5,811 bases of DNA, taken from ZC4RG30 sp965652645 (GTDB lineage Bacteria; Pseudomonadota; Gammaproteobacteria; Steroidobacterales; Steroidobacteraceae). The translations under genes were made by a program, and so were the position numbers. Below are positions 1 to 5,118 of this stretch, in pieces. Location: positions 1 to 5,811 of the forward strand of contig CBFGXE010000077.1 in NCBI GenBank assembly GCA_965652645.1, given 5' to 3'. The notes beneath the pieces were generated by a model that saw only the letters and a list, made by a program, of their open reading frames with translations, had not been told where the DNA came from and ran no database searches. Every line of letters starts with the position of its first letter. Within the stretch, counting starts at the first letter, position 1.

Positions 1-1
1 C

Positions 2-217
2 ATCGAGGCGCATTTTGCCCAGGACCTGCGCTCTGAACCGTCACGGCTGCGCTACCAGAACCAGCCGCCGGACCGTGACGTGTTCACTGTCCGCGCCAGC
101 CTGGGCCTGACGATGCGCGAGGGGTGGAGCGCCTTCGCCACGGCGGATGTGCTGCTCGGGCATGCGTACCGGCACCGCTACGGCGTGGCGCTGGGGGTAC
201 GCAAGCAGCTCCAGTAA
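2..217 (+). CDS. Autotransporter-type outer-membrane beta-barrel, C-terminal end (partial)
   Basis: Reading from base 2 gives 71 codons ending in TAA at 215-217; the 5' part lies outside the window. The peptide has the form of the last strands of a type V autotransporter barrel: a loop with RYQNQPPDRDVF, then a strand (TVRASLGLTM), a turn (REGWS), a strand (AFATADVLLG), a turn (HAYRHR) and a closing strand (YGVALGVRKQLQ). Alternating polar and hydrophobic residues with short turns are typical of an outer-membrane barrel. It differs from the usual pattern in ending with Gln instead of an aromatic residue. The passenger domain would lie upstream and cannot be seen, so its activity (lipase/esterase, protease or adhesin) is unknown. 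Nothing ties it to the metal-uptake genes downstream; a 113-nt gap separates it from the receptor gene. Another outer-membrane barrel family remains possible. Confidence 0.65.
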   Translation: MEAHFAQDLRSEPSRLRYQNQPPDRDVFTVRASLGLTMREGWSAFATADVLLGHAYRHRYGVALGVRKQLQ

Positions 218-221
218 GCCG

Positions 222-313
222 CCGTCTGGCGTTAACAGGTCCTCAACCGTTCCTTAACTGCGGATACCTGCCCTTCGGCCCCGGGTTTCCGACAATCGGG
301 GATTGCCAGACGG
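222..313. repeat. 9-bp inverted repeat, 74-nt spacing
   Basis: CCGTCTGGC at 222-230 is the exact reverse complement of GCCAGACGG at 305-313. The second arm ends eight bases before the ribosome binding site of the receptor gene. In RNA it would close a long-range stem around the leader; in DNA it could be a pair of protein sites. A chance match of this size within 113 nt is unlikely but possible. Confidence 0.45.
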
Positions 314-320
314 ATTCCCG

Positions 321-325
321 AGGGG
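321..325 (+). promoter_or_regulatory. Ribosome binding site of the TonB receptor
   Basis: AGGGG is spaced five bases from the ATG at 331. It supports the short form of the receptor (664 residues, signal peptide at the N-terminus) over the longer open frame from base 124. Confidence 0.6.
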
Positions 326-330
326 CACAC

Positions 331-2325
331 ATGCAGTTCATCACCGGCCGGCATGCGCGGTTCGCCGTGGCGCTGGCCTGCGGTTTTTCGCTTAGCGCCA
401 TTGCGGCGCAATCTTCCGGGGAGGAGGAGCTCGAAGCGGTCCACGTCTATGGCCGCAGCCTCGAGGCCACGCTGCCGCAGGAGCTGGCCGACTACGGCTC
501 CGACCTGGTCACCCTGGGCCGATCCTCCATCGAGCAGAAGGTCTACGCCGATCCGCAGCAGGCCCTGCAGATGGAAGTCCCCGGCCTCTACCTCACCCCG
601 GTGGGACCTTTTTCCTACTCCTATGTCTCCATCCAGGGCTCCCGCCTGGCCCGTTACGGCCCCAGTGACGTGCTGTGGCTGGTGGATGGCGTGCGGCTGA
701 ACAACCGCCTGTACTCCAGCACGTTGAGCGACACCTTGCCGTCGAACATGGTGGAGCGCATCGAGGTGCTCAAGGGCGGCGAATCGCTGTTCTATGGCAC
801 CAACGCGGCCGGCGGCGTGATCAACATCGTCTCGCGAGACTTTTCCGACACCTTCGGCGGGGAGGTCTCCTTCGGCAGCAACACCAGCCATGGCTACACC
901 GCCGCCGGCATGGTGCGCGGATCGGCCGGTCGCGGCCGTTTCGTCCTCTTCGGTTCGAAGGATGACGCCGATGGCTACCGGCTCTGGAACACCACCGAGC
1001 CCAGCGCCACCGACCGCCTGCGCAGCTATGACGTGTTCAACGTCGGCGCCAAGTACGGCCTGGACTTCACGCCGGATCTCTCGCTGGTGGCCCAGTACCA
1101 GCATACCGAGGGGGATATCGACGACCTGCGCGCGATACGCACCCGCCATTCTGTGAACAGCCGCAACGAGGAGATCGCCAGCATCCGCCTGGACTACGCT
1201 CCCGACCAGGCCGCGCAGTTCTTCCTGAAGGGCTACTACCACGACTGGGACACGCGCTACACCACCATCGAGAACGTGCCCGGTTCGCCCGGGAACACCG
1301 AGGTGGTCGCCGACAACCTTTTCTGGGGTTACGAGGACTACGGCATCAATGCCCTGGCCAGGTTCCGGCCGGCGCGCGGTGGCATGGAATACCTGCTGGG
1401 CTACGACTTCCAGCGTTACAACGCCGTGGACCAGGTATGGCAGATCGATCCGGAGACCGAGAGCGTGCATGCCGTGTTCGCCCAGGTGCGCACCGCGCGC
1501 GAGCTGATCCGCAATGGCGCCATCTCGGCCGGCGTGCGCTACAACGACACCGGCGGCTCCTCGGCCACGGTGTGGAATGTTTCCGGCAAGTACGACTTCG
1601 CGGACCGCTACTACGTGCAGGGTTCGGTGAGCACCAACTTCATCCTGCCCAATGCCGAGCAGCTGTTCCTCAACGACTGCTGCGAGGTGGGCAACCCGAA
1701 CCTCTCGCCGGAGCAGACCACCAACTTCAATGCCTCGGTGGGCGCCGTGAAGGGACGCCATTACTGGCAGGCCACGGGCTTCTGGCGCAAGGTCAATGAC
1801 ATCATCGCCATCGACTTCGACCAGCCGGCGTATCCGGACGGCATCTTCGAGAACCTGGGCGAGGCCGGGATCCGCGGCTTCGAGCTGCTCGGCGGCGTCT
1901 CGCTCACCGACAGCCTGCGCGCCGAGGCCAGCTACACCCATGTGCGCGCGCGCATCGCTGGCGAGGGCCGGCAGATGGACTATAACCCCCGCGACCAGGC
2001 CAAGGCCTCGCTCACGCTGGATCGCGGCCGCTATGGCGGCAGCCTCGCGGCGCGCTGGACGGGCGACGTGGCCGCACGCGTCAACGCCAGCTTTGGCGTG
2101 GTGCCCTTCGGCGACGTGGTGGTAGCCGACCTGTCGGGCTACTACTACTTCGACCATGACCGCAGGCACCAGGTGGCGGCGCGGCTGGAGAATATGCTGG
2201 ACGAGGACTACGTGACGCTGGCCGGTTATCGCGCCTTCACGCCCGACGACGGCGGCAATGCCTTCCTGGCGGGACCACGCGGCGTGCCGCGCACCCTGCA
2301 TGTCACCTACCGGTTCCGCTTCTAG
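331..2325 (+). CDS. TonB-dependent outer-membrane receptor, probably for a metal complex
   Basis: Encodes 664 residues. The ATG at 331 is chosen because AGGGG lies five bases upstream and a signal peptide follows directly (positive GRHAR, hydrophobic core, likely cleavage after A25 or A26). The same frame is open upstream to an ATG at 124, but that stretch overlaps the autotransporter end and looks noncoding. A probable TonB box (EAVHVYGR, 35-42) is followed by a plug domain at about 60-168 with family signatures: VSIQGSRLARYG, VLWLVDGVRLNN, ERIEVLKGG and GTNAAGGVINIVS. The barrel fills about 175-664, with GNPNLSPE near 453-460, ENMLDEDY at 620-627 and a terminal aromatic residue (YRFRF). Length is close to Cir- and BtuB-like receptors. 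Such receptors use the proton motive force through TonB-ExbB-ExbD to import siderophores, haem, cobalamin or metal chelates. The cargo is unknown; the neighbours suggest a metal. The only cysteines of the mature protein are a vicinal pair, C450-C451. Confidence 0.93.
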   Translation: MQFITGRHARFAVALACGFSLSAIAAQSSGEEELEAVHVYGRSLEATLPQELADYGSDLVTLGRSSIEQKVYADPQQALQMEVPGLYLTPVGPFSYSYVSIQGSRLARYGPSDVLWLVDGVRLNNRLYSSTLSDTLPSNMVERIEVLKGGESLFYGTNAAGGVINIVSRDFSDTFGGEVSFGSNTSHGYTAAGMVRGSAGRGRFVLFGSKDDADGYRLWNTTEPSATDRLRSYDVFNVGAKYGLDFTPDLSLVAQYQHTEGDIDDLRAIRTRHSVNSRNEEIASIRLDYAPDQAAQFFLKGYYHDWDTRYTTIENVPGSPGNTEVVADNLFWGYEDYGINALARFRPARGGMEYLLGYDFQRYNAVDQVWQIDPETESVHAVFAQVRTARELIRNGAISAGVRYNDTGGSSATVWNVSGKYDFADRYYVQGSVSTNFILPNAEQLFLNDCCEVGNPNLSPEQTTNFNASVGAVKGRHYWQATGFWRKVNDIIAIDFDQPAYPDGIFENLGEAGIRGFELLGGVSLTDSLRAEASYTHVRARIAGEGRQMDYNPRDQAKASLTLDRGRYGGSLAARWTGDVAARVNASFGVVPFGDVVVADLSGYYYFDHDRRHQVAARLENMLDEDYVTLAGYRAFTPDDGGNAFLAGPRGVPRTLHVTYRFRF

Positions 2326-3869
2326 CCGGAGGAGGATGACCTTGTCGTCAGCCGGCGCACGCCGAACCAGAAACCCAGGCTGCTGGTCGCCAGTCCGCCC
2401 AGCAGCAGGATGATCATCACCAGGTCCCACAGCGGCCGCTTCGCATGCCAGAACCGGAAGTCCAGGCTGTGCAGGCCCTTGTACAACCACCGCTCCAGGC
2501 GGCCGCGGCGGTGCACGCTGGCCAGCAGGCGGCTGCTGGCGGGATCCACGTACAGCCAGGTGCGCTGCGGATCTCCGAGTTTCACGCGCAGCACCGGCAA
2601 TGGCAGCCGGCGGTCGCGGGCGTAGTAATAGTCGTCGTAGTCGGTGAGCAGCGCATGGGTCTCAAGGGGCACGCGCGGCAGGGCGGCCCGCAGGCGTTGC
2701 AGGATGTCCTCCACCGGGAAATCCGTGTCGTGGCGCGCCGCCGGATCTGCGGCCACCAGCAATGGCGATGCAGGACGGGCGGCGGCGAGGCCGTAGGCCT
2801 GGTGCCCGCCAGTAGCCCCGGGGTGCTCTCCCGTTTGCGATGTCGAGATCGCGAAGTAGTGCGCGCCATGGATGCGCTGGAACGCCACTTCCTTGATGAT
2901 GCGCGGCGCCGCGAGGTCCGGCAGTGCCGCCAGCGCGGCGATGTCGAAGTGTTCCAGCTCTGGTGCACCACCACTGAGCGCGTCCGGTGGCAACTGCAGT
3001 TCCGGTTCACGGGTCCAGCGGAATGGCTCCATCGACAGCAGGCCGCTGAACGCCCAGGTGAGCGCGAAGAAGCCGAACAGCGCCCCGGAGATGTAATGCC
3101 AGCGCATGCCGCCGCGATAGGGAATGGCGCGCTTCAGGTCCAGGGGCCGCGTGCGGCGCCACTGCGTGAAGGCCAGCGTGAGTCCCAGCACCGCCAGCAC
3201 GCAGGCCGCTGCTGCGAGCGTGACGACGAGGCGATACCACAGTGGCTGGTTCTGGCGCAGCGAGGAGAAATACAGCCAGTGGGGAATGGTGGCCACCCAG
3301 GCGCCGAGCCGCTGATGGCGAGTGGTGGTGAGGACCACTTCCGCCGTGCGGGCGGCCACGTAGACACGTGTGCCGGCATCATCACCGGCCCGGAATTCCA
3401 GCAGCGGCAGGGCGCGGCGCAGCGAAAGCGTCCACTGGTCCGGAGCCTCGATGCGGCGCACGAAGCGCAATTCCGGTGCGCCATCACCCAGGAACTGCCG
3501 TGCCACTTCGGCAGCGACCTGCTCATCAACCGGCTCCAGCACGCTGCCATCGTCCGCAAACACGGTGCTGCCGCTGGCGGCGAAACGGTACGCAGGCCGG
3601 CCCAGGACCGGGGCCAGCACGGGAATTTCACCCGCGGCGGGCCCTTCCATGCGCAATGCCGCCTCGGCGGGTGCAAGCCGGATCCGGTCGACCTGCAGCG
3701 CCGGCAGGTGATCGATGCGGGCCTGCGGCGTGAGCGCGGGCATGCCGCCCGCATAGATCATGCCGATGCCGGACGCGAACCAGACCATGACCACCAGCCC
3801 CAGCAGCAGGCCCAGCCAGCGATGTGCCTGGATCAATGTCCGGACCGCAAGGGAGCGAAACGCGATCAT
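2322..3869 (-). CDS. PepSY-type four-helix inner-membrane protein, putative ferrisiderophore/metal reductase
   Basis: Encodes 515 residues from the ATG at 3869 (reverse strand). The frame is open to 4019, but this start puts a short basic cytoplasmic N-terminus directly before helix 1, has GGGCGGGG three bases upstream, and avoids overlap with the divergent gene. Helices are at about 19-41, 211-235, 258-280 and 480-504. The 236-257 loop is basic (QWRRTRP, DLKR), so it is cytoplasmic and the two large loops (42-210, 281-479) are periplasmic. The layout and motifs (AHRWLGL near 15-21, IPHWLYF near 195-201, MRWHYISG, GLHSLDF near 465-471) match PepSY-associated TM proteins, which include the siderophore reductases FoxB and FpvG. 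H16, H197, H258 and H467 lie near helix ends and could ligate haem. The second periplasmic loop carries an acidic-aromatic cluster, DYDDYYY (410-416). It is convergent with the receptor and divergent from the periplasmic genes. Reductase activity is inferred from family; the substrate is unknown. Confidence 0.88.
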   Translation of the reverse strand: MIAFRSLAVRTLIQAHRWLGLLLGLVVMVWFASGIGMIYAGGMPALTPQARIDHLPALQVDRIRLAPAEAALRMEGPAAGEIPVLAPVLGRPAYRFAASGSTVFADDGSVLEPVDEQVAAEVARQFLGDGAPELRFVRRIEAPDQWTLSLRRALPLLEFRAGDDAGTRVYVAARTAEVVLTTTRHQRLGAWVATIPHWLYFSSLRQNQPLWYRLVVTLAAAACVLAVLGLTLAFTQWRRTRPLDLKRAIPYRGGMRWHYISGALFGFFALTWAFSGLLSMEPFRWTREPELQLPPDALSGGAPELEHFDIAALAALPDLAAPRIIKEVAFQRIHGAHYFAISTSQTGEHPGATGGHQAYGLAAARPASPLLVAADPAARHDTDFPVEDILQRLRAALPRVPLETHALLTDYDDYYYARDRRLPLPVLRVKLGDPQRTWLYVDPASSRLLASVHRRGRLERWLYKGLHSLDFRFWHAKRPLWDLVMIILLLGGLATSSLGFWFGVRRLTTRSSSSG

Positions 3870-3920
3870 GATCCCCGCCCAAGGTGTGCCGCTCCCACGG
3901 CGGACGCGGCTGCGGTATTC

Positions 3921-3944
3921 TGCCTGCATCCCTGCTGGCAGGCA
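3921..3944. repeat. 7-bp perfect dyad (operator or leader hairpin candidate)
   Basis: TGCCTGC at 3921-3927 and GCAGGCA at 3938-3944 form a perfect inverted repeat around a 10-nt centre. One base after the dyad comes the GGGAGGA Shine-Dalgarno sequence. It could be a repressor site shared by the divergent promoters or, if transcribed, a hairpin beside the ribosome binding site. Confidence 0.45.
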
Positions 3945-3945
3945 C

Positions 3946-3952
3946 GGGAGGA
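3946..3952 (+). promoter_or_regulatory. Strong Shine-Dalgarno for the NikL-like gene
   Basis: GGGAGGA lies three bases before the ATG at 3956 (spacing is on the short side). It supports the start that gives a clean signal peptide, against the upstream in-frame ATG at 3884. Confidence 0.6.
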
Positions 3953-3955
3953 CCC

Positions 3956-4276
3956 ATGAGAATCCCCAACGCGAAATGGCTGGTTGTTCCCGCATTGCTG
4001 GCGGGGGCGATGGCGGCACAGGCCCACAATGCCATCTGCAGCTGCTTCGACAATGGTGATGGCACCATCACCTGCGAAGGCGGCTTCAGCGACGGTGCGT
4101 CCGCTACCGGCGTGCCACTGAAGGTCTTCGACCAGTCCGGAAAAGTGCTGGTGGAGGGTGTGCTCGACAAGTCCGGCGAGTTCAGTTTCGCCCGGCCAAA
4201 GGTTCCCTTCCGGGTGGAGATGAACGCTGGTGATGGCCACGTGGTGAAGATCGACGGGCGCGACATTGAAGAATGA
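3956..4276 (+). CDS. Small secreted NikL/CbiL-like protein with N-terminal His and CxC
   Basis: Encodes 106 residues. The ATG at 3956 follows GGGAGGA and begins a typical signal peptide: basic start (MRIPNAK), hydrophobic core, and AQA cleavage after A23. The mature protein of about 83 residues would begin HNAICSCFDNGDGTITCEGG. The rest reads as a single beta-sandwich of the carboxypeptidase-regulatory type: FSDG(44-47)-x-VPLKVFD-x2-GKVLVEGVLD-x2-GEFSF-x6-FRVEMNAGDGHVV. This order (FsDG, V-D-GkvL-eG-tD-GeFsF, aG-GH) resembles NikL/CbiL, the small periplasmic part of some nickel/cobalt ECF importers, as I know that family; no search was run. All three mature cysteines (C28, C30, C40) lie near the N-terminal His24 and, with His95, could bind a metal. 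The gene overlaps the next by 11 nt and should be co-transcribed with it. Plausible role: periplasmic metal binding or hand-off. Confidence in the gene is high, in the family moderate. Confidence 0.8.
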   Translation: MRIPNAKWLVVPALLAGAMAAQAHNAICSCFDNGDGTITCEGGFSDGASATGVPLKVFDQSGKVLVEGVLDKSGEFSFARPKVPFRVEMNAGDGHVVKIDGRDIEE

Positions 4277-5114
4277 TTCCCGGCTGCCGCGCCACAGCGG
4301 CAAGGTGCTGGCGGCGGCGCTTGCCGCACTGGGCTGCGCGGCGGCGCAGGCGCATTTCCAGCTCCTGTATACACCGCAAGCGGCGCTGCGCGAGGCCGCA
4401 CCCGTGCCGCTGGCACTGGTGTTCTCGCATCCATTCGACAACGGCTTCACCATGGACATGGGCCGCCCGGAGGAGTTCTACGTGGTGCACCAGCGCGGCG
4501 AGGCCGAGCCGCGCACCACCGACCTGAGGCAGTACCTGGAGCCCATCCAGTGGTCCGGCGTCGACAGCAAGGCGGCCGCGTTCCTCGCCAATCCGCCGCG
4601 CAGCGTCACGCGCTCGCTGGGCGACTACACCTTCGTGCTGAAGCCGGCCCCTTACCTTGAGGCCAGCGAGGACAAGTACATCCAGCAGATCACCAAGACG
4701 GTGGTGAACGTCGGCGGCATTCCCGGCGAATGGGACAAGCCGCTGGGGCTGCCGGTGGAGATCGTGCCGCTCAACAAACCCTATGCCAACTGGGTGGGCG
4801 GCGTGTTCCGCGCCGTGGTGATGGCGGATGGCAAGCCGGTGCCGCATGCCGAGGTGGAGGTGGAGTACCTGAACCACGAGCCGCAGGTCGATGCCCGCCG
4901 CTTCGACCCGCAAGGCAAGGCCACGGCGCCGCAGGATGCCTACGTCACCCTGAGCATGCGCGCCGATGCCAACGGGCAGATCATCATCGGGCTGCCCAGG
5001 GCCGGCTGGTGGGGCATCTGTGCCCTCGACCTCGACGATGACCTCAGGCACCAGGGCAAGGAACTTTCGCTGGACGCCGTGCTGTGGGTGCACGCGCAGG
5101 ACATGGTGAAATAA
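4266..5114 (+). CDS. Periplasmic DUF4198 / COG5266 (NikK-like) metal-uptake protein
   Basis: Encodes 282 residues if started at TTG 4266, the first start codon after an in-frame stop (4245-4247). This start gives a basic n-region (K2, R6, R9, K13), a hydrophobic stretch from V14 and AQA cleavage after A29. The mature protein then begins with His30 (HFQLLYTP). A GTG at 4305 would leave no basic n-region. LGC at 22-24 is a poor lipobox, so a soluble periplasmic form is favoured. Family features of DUF4198 follow: FSHPFDNGFTMDMG (53-66), GDYTFVLKPAPY from 119, VNVGG, EIVPLNKPY (165-173), then a second Ig-like half with DGKPVPHAEVEVEY, a GWWG turn at 247-250 and WVHAQ near the end. Members are annotated as periplasmic parts of Co/Ni transport (NikK) and often neighbour TonB receptors. 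H30, H55, M63, M65, H75 and H276 are possible ligands. It overlaps the NikL-like gene by 11 nt and precedes the next gene by 4 nt, so one operon is likely. Confidence 0.88.
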   Translation: MKNDSRLPRHSGKVLAAALAALGCAAAQAHFQLLYTPQAALREAAPVPLALVFSHPFDNGFTMDMGRPEEFYVVHQRGEAEPRTTDLRQYLEPIQWSGVDSKAAAFLANPPRSVTRSLGDYTFVLKPAPYLEASEDKYIQQITKTVVNVGGIPGEWDKPLGLPVEIVPLNKPYANWVGGVFRAVVMADGKPVPHAEVEVEYLNHEPQVDARRFDPQGKATAPQDAYVTLSMRADANGQIIIGLPRAGWWGICALDLDDDLRHQGKELSLDAVLWVHAQDMVK

Positions 5115-5118
5115 CGAC

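Larger units (their letters stand above)
218..330 (+). promoter_or_regulatory. Leader region of the TonB-receptor gene, with inverted repeat and RBS
   Basis: This gap separates the autotransporter stop from the receptor start. AGGGG at 321-325 sits five bases before the ATG at 331 and is a good ribosome binding site, which decides the start. A 9-bp perfect inverted repeat (CCGTCTGGC 222-230 and GCCAGACGG 305-313) encloses most of the gap, with smaller nested stems at 279-283/297-301 and 289-292/296-299. An AT-richer patch with GTTAAC (231-236) and TTCCTTAAC (250-258) could be a promoter or operator, but no convincing -35/-10 pair is visible, nor a clear Fur, Zur or NikR box. No T-run follows any stem, so a standard terminator for the upstream gene is not supported. 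Confidence 0.4.
3870..3955. promoter_or_regulatory. Divergent control region between the PepSY gene and the periplasmic gene set
   Basis: These 86 bases must hold promoters for both directions. On the + strand TATTCT (3916-3921) could be a -10 element, but no good -35 stands at 16-18 bp. On the reverse strand CAGAAT in the same place, with GTGCCT 17 bp upstream, is a weak pair. A 7-bp dyad (3921-3927/3938-3944) overlaps this area and is the best operator candidate. GGGAGGA at 3946-3952 is the ribosome binding site for the + strand gene. No classical Fur, Zur or NikR palindrome is recognisable. Confidence 0.4.

Noticed and set aside
124..330. N-terminal extension of the receptor from ATG 124
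   Set aside because: It overlaps the autotransporter C-terminus, has an Arg/Pro/Ala-rich composition and would bury the signal peptide; ATG 331 has a good Shine-Dalgarno sequence.
218..330. Cobalamin riboswitch upstream of the receptor
   Set aside because: At 113 nt the gap is too short for a full element, and no B12-box-like core was seen.
2326..2361. GCCGG ... CCGGC after the receptor stop as a terminator
   Set aside because: The stem is only five base pairs with a long loop, has no T-run, and lies inside the PepSY coding sequence.
232..2490. Long open frame (752 codons) on the reverse strand across the receptor gene
   Set aside because: It is antisense to a gene with clear TonB-receptor motifs. 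Its product is rich in Ala, Gly, Val, His and Arg without recognisable domains, as expected from the complement of GC-rich codons.
2445..3959. Long open frame (504 codons) on the + strand across the PepSY gene
   Set aside because: It is antisense to the PepSY coding sequence, has a Gln/Arg/His-rich product with no membrane helices or domain signs, and would run into the divergent promoter region.
3870..4019. N-terminal extension of the PepSY protein to 4019
   Set aside because: It would cross the divergent region and the start of the NikL-like gene, and adds 50 residues unlike a membrane protein start. ATG 3869 places a basic end right before helix 1.
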